The notes under the pieces are model-generated. The model ran no database searches. It had not been told where the DNA came from and saw only the letters and a list, made by a program, of their open reading frames with translations. From positions 1 to 32,419 of the IMG/VR virus record IMGVR_UViG_3300024346_000294: a stretch of 32,419 bases of DNA; one strand, 5' to 3'. This stretch comes from a virus. Both the position numbers and the translations under genes were made by a program. Of the stretch, positions 17,560 through 25,054 are shown in pieces. The stretch's first letter is position 1, and every line of letters starts with the position of its first letter.

Positions 17560-17963
17560 TATAATTTAGTTTTAATTTCTTCAATTTCTATTTCTAAATC
17601 ACCCATCTTTTCTTTTGTTTTTTCTTCAACTGCATTTATAGTATCTTCCATATCTTGTAGTAATTGTGCTTTTTCACTCTCACTCAACCAACCATCTTCT
17701 CCGATGCCTTTAGCTTCTGCAGCTGCTAATCGTTGTCCGATTGTTGCAAGTTTAATTAAGTGGTCATCGTTTTTAACGGATACCTCTATTAAATCTTTTA
17801 TAATAGGAGCAATAACAGTAGCTTCTCCTACGTTACGGATAAGTTTTCTTAATGATTCAATTAACTCCGAAATGTTTTTTTTCTTTGTTTGTTGATTATC
17901 GTATATATCCTTAAATAATGATGATAAGTTTTTACCATCAAATAATTGAAATTCTGATGCCAT
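17559..17963 (-). CDS. Small helical conserved phage protein, unknown function (134 aa)
   Basis: The start is MASEFQLFDGKNLSSLFKDI. The protein is almost entirely helical and charged, with a coiled-coil C-terminus (AVEEKTKEKMGDLEIEIEEI) and an Ala-rich turn (LAAAEAKGIGEDGW) in the middle. No membrane segment, Cys cluster or catalytic motif is seen. It is the first gene of the spike/wedge run, joined to the spike gene by a one-base overlap. An assembly factor or a small structural protein is possible; the sequence does not decide. Confidence 0.8.
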   Translation of the reverse strand: MASEFQLFDGKNLSSLFKDIYDNQQTKKKNISELIESLRKLIRNVGEATVIAPIIKDLIEVSVKNDDHLIKLATIGQRLAAAEAKGIGEDGWLSESEKAQLLQDMEDTINAVEEKTKEKMGDLEIEIEEIKTKL

Positions 17964-17986
17964 ATTGTGTATTTATATACTAATAA

Positions 17987-19696
17987 TTATTTACTTATTA
18001 AAAACTTCCCCAAAACTAAGTAATTCATATCACAATTATTGAATGTCCAAATTGCTTTTTGTGGGTCATTTGTCATTGTATGGTCTTTTAAATTGAATGA
18101 TGTATTCAATAAAATGGGTGTTCCTGTCAATTTTTCAAACTCTTTAAGTAACTCATAGTAAAGTGGGTTATCTTCTTTTTTTAGGGTTTGTATTCTGGCT
18201 GAGTTATCAACGTGTGTTACTGATGGTATATTTACACTATCTTTAACTTGTACTACTTGATTCATATATGGAACATCTTCTTCCGATGCAAAGTATTTTT
18301 GATAATCTTCAATTGTTACCGATGGAGCAAATGGTCTAAACATTTCTCTCTTTTTGACAACCTTATTAATCCTATCTCTTACATCTGGCAAATGTGGATT
18401 AGCTAATATAGAACGATTACCCAATGCTCTTGCACCAAATTCAGTTCTACCTTGAAACCACCCAACTATATTACCTTCGTTGATTAACCTTGCAACTTCT
18501 TTACACAATACTTGCGGTGTTTCATACATTACAATTGCATTACCTCTAACTCTTTTTTGTAATATAATTTTAAGTAATTCAGGGTTAGTCCATTCCTCAC
18601 CTAAATATGGAGATTGATTATCTCCACCTTTTACTTTTGGATTACCAAATGTTTGATGATAATGATATAAACATGCACCAATAGCAGAACCACTATCGGA
18701 TGGTGCAAATGGTATCCATACATTTTTAATTGATGTATATTTTTTTATCTTACCATTAGCAGTTCCATTATATGCACATCCACCTCCTAATACTAAATTA
18801 TCACATTCCCAAATATTAATAACTCTATTTATAATAAAATACAACATAGATTCATACCATCGTTGTAATGATGCTGCTAAATCTTTATGATGTTGTTCTA
18901 TTGGTTCATCTTTGAAACGTGGAGGAAAGCCAATCAAATCAATAAGTTTTTGATTAAACATATCCGTTTCCGATGTTTTATATGTAAAGTATTTCTGATT
19001 TATCTTTATAATATCAATATCATCTCCTATGTGTGCAATTTTGTCAAATATACTATGATATGTTTGACTTTCACCATAAGGTGCTAATCCCATAACTTTA
19101 TACTCTCCTTCATTTGGTTTAAATCCTAAATATGCAGTAAATGCTGAATAAACTAATCCTAATGAGTGTGGGAAATGTAGTGTTTGAATTTTATGAAATC
19201 CATTTTCATCACACATTGCAGCGTATATTGTATGAGATTCGCCTACACCATCTACTGATAAACCAATTGCTTTATCAAATGGTGATGTGTAATACGATAG
19301 TGCTAAATGGGAGTGGTGGTGTAATGTATATAAAATTTCACCGGTATACCCAATTGATTCCAATATTCCTTCTAAGTTACCTTCGGTTTCGTTCCATCTT
19401 TTAATAAAACGTCTCCACTTAGGAAAAAATGATTTTAATGGCCAATATTTACTTCCAATGGTTTGTTTAACTCTTTCAAATTTATCTTTTGGATTTTCAT
19501 ACCAACACACCATATCAACTTCATCAATTGTTATGTTTGCGTATTCTAAACACCATTGGATTGCTTTAAACGGAAAAGAACTATCATGCTTTTCGCCGGA
19601 TAGTTTCTCTTCTTCAATTGCACATATTACTTTACCATCTATAACTAATGCTGCTGCTGAATCGTGATAGAAAGCTGATAGTCCTAATTGTATCAT
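17987..19696 (-). CDS. Carbamoyltransferase, NodU/CmcH/TobZ family
   Basis: At 569 residues it has the usual family length. The N-terminal ASKHA-type domain opens LGLSAFYHDSAAALVIDGKV with the HDS metal/ATP motif (H11), then TLHHHSHLALSYYTSPFDKA and a GLSVDGVGE nucleotide-binding stretch near 155. GGGCAYNGTANGKI lies near 305. The C-terminal carbamoyltransferase domain has GWFQGRTEFGARALGNRSIL and KREMFRPFAPSV. Such enzymes make carbamoyl-adenylate from carbamoyl phosphate and ATP and move the carbamoyl group to a hydroxyl. In phages, members have been linked to modified nucleobases (carbamoylated hydroxymethylcytosine) and could also act on glycans; the substrate here is not readable. It starts 2 nt after the sigma-factor stop. 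Confidence 0.93.
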   Translation of the reverse strand: MIQLGLSAFYHDSAAALVIDGKVICAIEEEKLSGEKHDSSFPFKAIQWCLEYANITIDEVDMVCWYENPKDKFERVKQTIGSKYWPLKSFFPKWRRFIKRWNETEGNLEGILESIGYTGEILYTLHHHSHLALSYYTSPFDKAIGLSVDGVGESHTIYAAMCDENGFHKIQTLHFPHSLGLVYSAFTAYLGFKPNEGEYKVMGLAPYGESQTYHSIFDKIAHIGDDIDIIKINQKYFTYKTSETDMFNQKLIDLIGFPPRFKDEPIEQHHKDLAASLQRWYESMLYFIINRVINIWECDNLVLGGGCAYNGTANGKIKKYTSIKNVWIPFAPSDSGSAIGACLYHYHQTFGNPKVKGGDNQSPYLGEEWTNPELLKIILQKRVRGNAIVMYETPQVLCKEVARLINEGNIVGWFQGRTEFGARALGNRSILANPHLPDVRDRINKVVKKREMFRPFAPSVTIEDYQKYFASEEDVPYMNQVVQVKDSVNIPSVTHVDNSARIQTLKKEDNPLYYELLKEFEKLTGTPILLNTSFNLKDHTMTNDPQKAIWTFNNCDMNYLVLGKFLISK

Positions 19697-19698
19697 AT

Positions 19699-20439
19699 TT
19701 AAATTTTTATATCACCATCTCTATCGTATTCATTATATAAATCCATTTGTCTTTCTTTCATTTTATTGACAACTTTTGTTATATAATGTGTAGGATGGCC
19801 TGTCATTTCTCTAATAAGTAGATATAATGATTTTTTATTAAATGATTCAATATACTCTGCTCTACGGAATAGTTCTAATACCGCATCTGCTATTTGCATA
19901 TCTCTTCTTTTTGGAAAATAGTTTTCTAAATGTTTATCCCAATATTGTAACATTCTTACATTGAATGTTCTATGTTCATCATTTCTAACTTCTTCTCTAA
20001 AATTATTTTCAGTATCAAATGATGCGGGTAATGCCGATAAGATATCAGTTTCTTTATATCTTTTGTAATTTGCGTTATTATTTAAAATAAGATAATTTCT
20101 GGCAACAATTGTAAAATATGAAAAGGCTTTACCTTTACCATTTTTATACATATGAATCTTTTCTACCATAAATGCAACAACCTCAGCCATTACATCTCTC
20201 GGGTCATCATCGAAGTAACTAAATTTCCATTTATTATAAACTATTTCAGCAAGTTTATCAAATGCTGATGCAATCCTTTCTCTATATAATTTATCTTTTA
20301 TATATTGGTCAGTCGTGATATTATATTCTATAATAGCATCTTCAGTATCTTTTGTAAAATACTGTCTATTTGGAGCTCTTTTTCTTTTTGGTTTATTTGG
20401 GTCAGCTTTTACTGATTTAGCTGATTTAGTTACTGCCAT
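19699..20439 (-). CDS. Late-gene sigma factor, T4 gp55-like
   Basis: This 246-aa protein has a basic N-terminal extension (KRKRAPNRQYFTKDTEDAII). It is followed by a sigma region 2-like helical core: LAEIVYNKWKFSYFDDDPRD, VMAEVVAFMVEKIHMY and GKGKAFSYFTIVARNYLI. This pattern (helix, acidic DD-DV, then the KAFSYFT--RN element) is that of gp55 and phage-type sigma factors. A C-terminal helical part with LYLLIREMTGHPTHYITKVV may be HTH-like. In T4, gp55 directs host RNA polymerase to late promoters together with the sliding clamp. The repeated ATATTTATWA motif upstream of late-type genes is a natural target. It is tightly packed between a small membrane protein and the carbamoyltransferase. Confidence 0.8.
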   Translation of the reverse strand: MAVTKSAKSVKADPNKPKRKRAPNRQYFTKDTEDAIIEYNITTDQYIKDKLYRERIASAFDKLAEIVYNKWKFSYFDDDPRDVMAEVVAFMVEKIHMYKNGKGKAFSYFTIVARNYLILNNNANYKRYKETDILSALPASFDTENNFREEVRNDEHRTFNVRMLQYWDKHLENYFPKRRDMQIADAVLELFRRAEYIESFNKKSLYLLIREMTGHPTHYITKVVNKMKERQMDLYNEYDRDGDIKI

Positions 20440-20442
20440 AAT

Positions 20443-20682
20443 TTAAATTTGTTTGAATCTTTCGATGGTTTCTTTTATTTGATAAAATATAGAACCTACC
20501 TCATCGTCCTTCTCAAACATTTCACGAGAATCTATTTCTCTTAGTGCTTCCAGTAATGCGTTATTTCTTTGTTGTTCTTGTCCTATGAAATCTTCATATC
20601 TTTCTAACTTATTAAGAAGATTCCATATACTATATCCAGCAATTGCTAAAAATATAGATAAAATTATTATTATTATTTCCAT
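20443..20682 (-). CDS. Small membrane-anchored coiled-coil protein (79 aa)
   Basis: The N-terminus MEIIIIILSIFLAIAGYSIW is one hydrophobic transmembrane segment. The remainder is a charged helix (LLNKLERYEDFIGQEQQRNN onward) with a coiled-coil look and no Cys or catalytic motif. It starts 1 nt after the peptide deformylase stop and ends 3 nt before the sigma-factor start, so all three are probably one transcription unit. An inner-membrane protein with a cytoplasmic tail is likely. A spanin-like or holin role cannot be shown. Confidence 0.8.
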   Translation of the reverse strand: MEIIIIILSIFLAIAGYSIWNLLNKLERYEDFIGQEQQRNNALLEALREIDSREMFEKDDEVGSIFYQIKETIERFKQI

Positions 20683-20683
20683 A

Positions 20684-21319
20684 TTATACTATTTCGTATC
20701 CTTGTAAAAAATATTTGTTTGCATGTTTGTATTTAACCTCTTCCATATCACCGGTTGGAGATTTCATTACAATCTTTTCGTTTCTACCATAATCCTTTCT
20801 CTTTGTAACCGTTGTTGAATATACTCTATCCTTTATGGTGGCGCCATCCAAATGGTCAATCTCATGTTGTACTACTACTGTTTTCATAGTTTCGGGAGAG
20901 ATTTGTTCATTTTGTTTATCACCTTCTGCGTTAATTTCAAAACGTATTTCACCTAAGTTATCGGTTTGAACTACAACATACGTTGCTCTAATTGTTCTTA
21001 CAGGCTTTTCCATTGTTGATGGAATCGATAAACATCCTTCAAAAAATAAAAACCCATCTTTAGAACGTTCTGTAATGAAAGGGTTTAATAAGAATATATC
21101 TTCTTCACCAAATTTAATTAAACAAGCTCTTTTTTTGATTCCTAATTGAGTTGCTGAAATTCCAATACCACCATATTTTACTAAAGCCTCTTCTAATGTA
21201 GCTCGTAATTCATCAGCTTCTTTTTGTGTAAATTCTGATTTAGGAATCGGGGTTTTTAAATATTCTCTAAATTCATTGGATATTAATCCTTGTCGATTTT
21301 TGTCTGTTATTAATTTCAT
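20684..21319 (-). CDS. def: Peptide deformylase
   Basis: All three PDF motifs are present. Motif 1 reads GIGISATQLG (51-60; usual GxGxAAxQ), motif 2 EGCLS (94-98, metal-binding Cys96) and motif 3 HEIDH (152-156, the two metal His and catalytic Glu). The enzyme removes the formyl group from new N-terminal methionines in the cytoplasm. At 211 aa it is longer than most phage PDFs because of a ~45-residue Lys-rich C-terminal extension. Phage PDFs are known from T4-like marine phages. It follows DUF2061 by 1 nt. Confidence 0.95.
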   Translation of the reverse strand: MKLITDKNRQGLISNEFREYLKTPIPKSEFTQKEADELRATLEEALVKYGGIGISATQLGIKKRACLIKFGEEDIFLLNPFITERSKDGFLFFEGCLSIPSTMEKPVRTIRATYVVVQTDNLGEIRFEINAEGDKQNEQISPETMKTVVVQHEIDHLDGATIKDRVYSTTVTKRKDYGRNEKIVMKSPTGDMEEVKYKHANKYFLQGYEIV

Positions 21320-21320
21320 A

Positions 21321-21530
21321 TTATTTTTTTAATCCGTATTTTATCCATTTATACCAAACTCTTTCGTGAATATAGTATTGTATGGGTTTATAAATCAATT
21401 CTGCTACTCCAAATGCTGCTCCAACTTTAATTGAACCACTTATCAACCACATTAATAAGAATCCAATTAGGGTACTTAAAATACGATATGAGATGGTTTT
21501 AGCAATGTGTCTCTTACGTTCTACTATCAT
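21321..21530 (-). CDS. DUF2061 small membrane protein (69 aa)
   Basis: The sequence RHIAKTISYRILSTLIGFLL, then LISGSIKVGAAFGVAELIYK and a C-terminal YYIHERVWYKWIKYG match the DUF2061 family, including the H-AK--S-R opening and the YY-HER-W end. Two hydrophobic segments are seen (~17-34 and ~37-52). The function is unknown. From memory the family is sometimes encoded near sulfate-activation genes in bacteria, which I could not check. The ATG overlaps the stop of the nucleotidyltransferase-like gene by one base (TAATG at 21530), suggesting coupled translation. Confidence 0.9.
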   Translation of the reverse strand: MIVERKRHIAKTISYRILSTLIGFLLMWLISGSIKVGAAFGVAELIYKPIQYYIHERVWYKWIKYGLKK

Positions 21531-21907
21531 TATCCTTTGGTTTTATCATAGGTAATAGAGCCATCCGGTGTCATGTGGCCGGTTCTAATAGCAGTTCCAC
21601 TAATTACTGCTACATCAGTTGGTGGTTCGTGATATATTACATCATACCCCACTCCTCTACCATAGTTTACTGATTCAATATCAGGAATAATACTAATTAG
21701 GATTTTATCTATGTTTTTTTGAAAGAATGGTTCTTCCATTAAATCCATCATTACTTTGAATGCTGATTTGGGGTTGTTCTCATCTTCGGGTACATCTCTA
21801 ATTGCTACCCAAACGTTTTTACCTTGAGTTAGTTGTTGGTTTATTAACCATTCGTGTCCTTTGTGCCAATTTTGCCATCTTCCGATGTACATTGCGTATT
21901 TTTTCAT
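21530..21907 (-). CDS. NMNAT-like nucleotidyltransferase (HxGH family, 125 aa)
   Basis: The N-terminus YIGRWQNWHKGHEWLI carries the HxGH signature (H15, H18) of the nucleotidylyltransferase superfamily in a context like GRFQPxHxGH of NMN adenylyltransferases. ISGTAIR at 102-108 corresponds to the (I)SxTxIR motif at the other side of the active site. Both are intact although the protein is shorter than usual for NMNAT (~165-180), with the end just after ISGTAIR missing. Substrate could be NMN or another phosphorylated small molecule. It overlaps the SGNH gene by 4 nt upstream and DUF2061 by 1 nt downstream. Confidence 0.8.
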   Translation of the reverse strand: MKKYAMYIGRWQNWHKGHEWLINQQLTQGKNVWVAIRDVPEDENNPKSAFKVMMDLMEEPFFQKNIDKILISIIPDIESVNYGRGVGYDVIYHEPPTDVAVISGTAIRTGHMTPDGSITYDKTKG

Positions 21908-22785
21908 ATTTCTAATTTTTCTTTTAATTGTGGTATTAAATTTTGGGTAAGTGCATCATGTCCTTTTGGTGAAAAATGGCCATCATTGCAATATCCTTCT
22001 TCTTTTAATGTTTTTACTTTATTTGGATATTCCCAATTTATATTCCAAAACTCTATTTTTTCTATTAATGTTATTCTTTTTGGAAAGCGTACATCAACTT
22101 GCTCCCACATTCGGCTTGGATTCATTCCATTGATTCCCGTCATATAATCTTCGGATTTTAAATATGGCCAGATTTCTTTGTATTCATTTAATACTGGTCC
22201 ATTTATAAAATTAAATGGTAAAAATTTAATTCCTTTTGATTCTATAAATCCTTTATATTCATACAAATACATTAAAAATTTTGCAATATAATAATCAAAA
22301 TCAAAATGATTTAAAAAATAATACATTGATATCTCATTATTTTCTTCTAATGTTTGAAAATTATAATTTAAAAAATCAATTCTATTTTTATTATCATTTG
22401 TAGTATCTAATATTTCAACTCTATTAAAAGCTGGTAACTGATAACAAAATACTGCTTTAGTAAAATCAATAGTATCTTCATTATTAATGATGAATGAAGT
22501 TACTTTTCTAAATTGAGATTCTATTCCTTTACCAGGAATAGAAAGATTGTATGTATTTTCAAACCCCATTTCTTTTCCAATTTGATTGGGGTATGCTCTA
22601 GCTGCTACATCTCTCATAGCATCTTTAACTGATATTACATTTGGAAAATCTTTATAGCATTTTGGATTACACCATTCAACTGGTTTTGTATATAAATCTT
22701 CCGTTTCTTCATGATTGTTTTCATCAAACATACCACTACCATATGAATGAGAGCAACCAGACCATATTAAGGTTTTATATTTCAT
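21904..22785 (-). CDS. SGNH/GDSL-hydrolase-like protein (293 aa)
   Basis: Block I reads SGCSHSYGSG with S12 as the likely nucleophile (GCS in place of GDS). Block II is LSIPGKGIES near residue 82, and block V is CNDGHFSPKGHDAL with D268 and H270 as the expected catalytic pair. The family hydrolyses esters, commonly removing acetyl groups from carbohydrates. No signal peptide is seen, so it may act in the cytoplasm or be a virion part. The start overlaps uvsE by 11 nt and the end overlaps the nucleotidyltransferase by 4 nt. A second, distantly similar SGNH gene lies at 26699-27445. Confidence 0.8.
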   Translation of the reverse strand: MKYKTLIWSGCSHSYGSGMFDENNHEETEDLYTKPVEWCNPKCYKDFPNVISVKDAMRDVAARAYPNQIGKEMGFENTYNLSIPGKGIESQFRKVTSFIINNEDTIDFTKAVFCYQLPAFNRVEILDTTNDNKNRIDFLNYNFQTLEENNEISMYYFLNHFDFDYYIAKFLMYLYEYKGFIESKGIKFLPFNFINGPVLNEYKEIWPYLKSEDYMTGINGMNPSRMWEQVDVRFPKRITLIEKIEFWNINWEYPNKVKTLKEEGYCNDGHFSPKGHDALTQNLIPQLKEKLEI

Positions 22786-23677
22786 ATAATTTAATAAATG
22801 GTAATATTGCTAATTCTTTTGCTTTTGCTTCAACCATAATATCCACATCCAATTCGTATGTATTGGGGAGGGATTTAATATACAATGAGTGAGCTTGTGG
22901 CTTTTCTTTTGGGTTATTTTCATGCAATGCTTTTGATTCTGAATAATGTACAACGGGTGTAATTCCTTCGGGCCAAGTTGTGGCTGCTAATTTAAGAGCT
23001 GCTTCTTCGGATAAATCGCCTGTACAAAATTGATGGTGATGATAATCGAAAACAATTGGTATTCCAATTGCATTATGTATATACATTAAGTCTTTAACCG
23101 AATACATAGATGCCTTATCATCATTCTCTATTGTAAGTCGTTTTTGAACCGATTTAGAGAGTCTTTGGAAGTTTTTGATGAATCTATCCATTGCAGATTT
23201 TTTATCTCCGTAGACACCATTACAATGGATATTAATCTTATTATAAGGAGTTTTAGATAACCCCATCATATCGAATATCTTACCATGTAATTCTAAATCT
23301 GCAATTGCAGCCGATACTACACTTTCTTTTGGCGAAACCAATACAACAAATGGACCAGGATGGGATGTTATACGGATATTATGAAATTTTGCGAAATCAC
23401 CTGCTTTCTTTAACTCACTTTTAATTTCTTTATAATCTTTTAATTGAGTTAAATCTAAATTATCACCCCATGGGATAAGTGCAGATGATAAACGAAAGAA
23501 ATAGATTCCATTCATTCGATTCCACTCTAAAATTTTGATAATATCTTTGGCGTTAAGTAATGCCAACTCCGAAACATAATCCAAGCCTTTGGCATTGAAC
23601 GTTTTCTTCACCATTGAACGATTTGTGGTAACTTTCTTACCCATCGTCATATTAATACATGCATATCCTATATTCAT
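22775..23677 (-). CDS. uvsE: UV damage endonuclease (UVDE/UvsE)
   Basis: This full-length 300-aa TIM-barrel UVDE opens MNIGYACINMTMGKKVTTNR. Family motifs are in order: FRLSSALIPWG (61-71), ITSHPGPFVVL (103-113, H106), INIHCNGVYGDK (H151), LTIENDD (E184), FDYHHHQFC (D211, H214) and VVHYSES (H244). These His/Glu/Asp residues fit the trinuclear metal site. The enzyme nicks DNA 5' of UV photoproducts and starts repair without UvrABC. A TTTG-N20-TATATTTG promoter sits immediately upstream, with only 4 nt between the -7 box and the ATG, suggesting early, leaderless expression. Confidence 0.95.
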   Translation of the reverse strand: MNIGYACINMTMGKKVTTNRSMVKKTFNAKGLDYVSELALLNAKDIIKILEWNRMNGIYFFRLSSALIPWGDNLDLTQLKDYKEIKSELKKAGDFAKFHNIRITSHPGPFVVLVSPKESVVSAAIADLELHGKIFDMMGLSKTPYNKINIHCNGVYGDKKSAMDRFIKNFQRLSKSVQKRLTIENDDKASMYSVKDLMYIHNAIGIPIVFDYHHHQFCTGDLSEEAALKLAATTWPEGITPVVHYSESKALHENNPKEKPQAHSLYIKSLPNTYELDVDIMVEAKAKELAILPFIKLYEI

Positions 23678-23681
23678 ATAT

Positions 23682-23713
23682 CAAATATAAGAAAATTATT
23701 TTAAATTACCAAA
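23682..23713 (-). promoter_or_regulatory. Bacteroidota-type promoter before uvsE
   Basis: On the minus strand, TTTG (23713-23710), 20 nt, then TATATTTG (23689-23682). This fits the Bacteroidota housekeeping consensus TTTG ... TAnnTTTG. The ATG at 23677 lies 4 nt beyond the -7 box, so the transcript would be leaderless or nearly so. Confidence 0.8.
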
Positions 23714-23717
23714 CTTT

Positions 23718-24797
23718 TTAATAAGTTTTTGTATTTTCTAATTCTGTTCTGATTTGTGAGAGTTCTTTTACTGAGCCTTTTTTTGTATTAATCCAATATT
23801 GAACGGCTTTTGGATTATTTATCCATAAATTCTTTTTATTCCACGGAAAATCAGGATGCATATATTCTTCCCATTGTAAATTGGGCGATTCTTCTTGTTC
23901 TTGTTGAATATTCTCCACATTAACCGAAATTTCTTCTTCTAATGGTGGAATTTTTCCACTATCTCCATAAATTTCGTAATTTTTTTCCATTAACTCATCT
24001 AAATTATCATATAACCCCAATTTTTGGTCATTTTCCATCATTTCGGTTAAAATCTCTCTTTGCTTTTTCTTTTTATCTTCGATTAAACCATTAAATGCGA
24101 TGATTAGAGCAACTGCAAGTGGGTCAAATACAATTACAATCAAAAATATAAAGAATTTTACAACATTTTTCAATTCCATACCAAATGCTTCGGCAACAAA
24201 ACGGAATCCACCAACTTCTTTTTCTAAATCTAAGTTTTTTATCTTAATTTCGTTGATTTTTTCAGTTTCTTTAGCATTTTCGGTTTGTAAAATGGAAATT
24301 TTATTGTTAATTTTACCAATTTCTTTATCTCTGTTATCAATAGAACGAAGTAAGCGTGAATTTACCTTACCACCATCTATAATTTTACCCTGGTTGGTGT
24401 TAAATTCAGTAATTTGCGTGGAAAGTTGCTCAATTTGAATAGTATTTTGGTCAATTTTAGTTTGGTGAACTGCAATTTCTCTATCCACTTGTTGTAATTG
24501 TAGGGATTGCGCCTGAAACGCGTTTGAAAGATATCCAAAAATACCTGCGGAAGTGATTACCATCAATAATGCAACGGCTGATGTTAAATACCATTTGTTA
24601 AATCCTCCAATTTCATCCCATTTTTGTTTGAGATATGTTGCAGCAACTAATTTAGCTAACTCCAAAGAGCTAGCCATTACCATAACGGATATAGATGCCC
24701 CCGCAAAGAGAACACCTAAACCTGTTACGGAGAAATAAGCTGCACAACCCGCTATTATAATAGCAGATAATCCTACTAATACTTTTAGCCAATTCAT
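23718..24797 (-). CDS. Four-TM membrane protein with periplasmic-size coiled coil (359 aa)
   Basis: Segments at ~5-24, ~26-46, ~68-88 and ~208-232 are hydrophobic and membrane-spanning (LKVLVGLSAIIIAGCAAYFS; FFIFLIVIVFDPLAVALIIA). Between TM3 and TM4, residues ~95-195 form a coiled coil (LQLQQVDREIAVHQTKIDQN ... KIDGGKVNSRLL). A ~125-residue acidic C-terminal tail follows. SLELAKLVAATYLKQKW in the first loop looks like the conserved core of a family common in environmental T4-like phages, recalled from memory. The function is unknown; the coiled coil between TM segments could act in the envelope, for example in lysis timing or superinfection exclusion. It starts 2 nt after the small gene at 24800-24976. 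Confidence 0.85.
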   Translation of the reverse strand: MNWLKVLVGLSAIIIAGCAAYFSVTGLGVLFAGASISVMVMASSLELAKLVAATYLKQKWDEIGGFNKWYLTSAVALLMVITSAGIFGYLSNAFQAQSLQLQQVDREIAVHQTKIDQNTIQIEQLSTQITEFNTNQGKIIDGGKVNSRLLRSIDNRDKEIGKINNKISILQTENAKETEKINEIKIKNLDLEKEVGGFRFVAEAFGMELKNVVKFFIFLIVIVFDPLAVALIIAFNGLIEDKKKKQREILTEMMENDQKLGLYDNLDELMEKNYEIYGDSGKIPPLEEEISVNVENIQQEQEESPNLQWEEYMHPDFPWNKKNLWINNPKAVQYWINTKKGSVKELSQIRTELENTKTY

Positions 24798-24799
24798 AG

Positions 24800-24976
24800 T
24801 TATCTTTCTAAATTTACTAATTCATTGATTCTATCAATAACTTTTTTAGTATCTTCAATTACTTGAAGAACTTGATTGTTTGGCAATTGCATTGCACCAT
24901 TAGCAACTGCTTCAATAACTCTAATTTTTCCAACTAGAACATCAATCTGTCCTATTACTTTTTGTTTGTATATCAT
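24800..24976 (-). CDS. Small helical protein, unknown function (58 aa)
   Basis: The protein reads MIYKQKVIGQIDVLVGKIRV and onward as one amphipathic helical stretch with Leu/Ile/Val at regular spacing and no Cys. I place the start at ATG 24976. The longer frame beginning at 25015 would start inside the loop and stem of the hsp20 terminator (24992-25031) and include the late-type motif at 24979-24988, so its extra 13 residues (MTSTFFYFKIFIN) are very unlikely to be made. It lies 2 nt before the four-TM membrane protein, so the two are probably expressed together. Function is not recognised. Confidence 0.75.
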   Translation of the reverse strand: MIYKQKVIGQIDVLVGKIRVIEAVANGAMQLPNNQVLQVIEDTKKVIDRINELVNLER

Positions 24977-24978
24977 AT

Positions 24979-24988
24979 TTATAAATAT
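24979..24988 (-). promoter_or_regulatory. Candidate late promoter motif ATATTTATAA
   Basis: ATATTTATAA on the minus strand lies directly after the U-tract of the hsp20 terminator and 2 nt before the ATG at 24976. A terminator followed at once by a promoter-like motif marks a clean break between units. The short distance would give a leaderless message. Confidence 0.45.
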
Positions 24989-24991
24989 TTT

Positions 24992-25031
24992 AAAATAAAA
25001 AAAGGTAGAAGTCATTACAACCTCTACCTTT
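24992..25031 (-). terminator. Intrinsic terminator after hsp20
   Basis: On the minus strand AAAGGTAGA (25031-25023), a 13-nt loop and TCTACCTTT (25009-25001) form a perfect 9-bp stem, continued by TTTTATTT. It begins 23 nt after the hsp20 stop at 25055. The form is that of a rho-independent terminator. Confidence 0.88.
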
Positions 25032-25054
25032 GTAAGATACGAAAAATAACTGAA

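Noticed and set aside
17970-17979. TATAAATA (T4 late promoter form) upstream of the gene starting at 17963
   Set aside because: It matches T4's consensus but not the ATATTTATWA form repeated elsewhere in this window, and it lies only a few bases from the ATG in AT-rich DNA; chance cannot be excluded.
23700-23727. Hairpin AAACTT/AAGTTT after the four-TM protein gene as a terminator
   Set aside because: The stem is only six A/T-rich pairs and overlaps the uvsE promoter; no clear U-tract follows.
24977-25015. Upstream start (25015) for the small gene at 24800-24976
   Set aside because: It would lie within the hsp20 terminator and a promoter-like motif; M14 is the better start.
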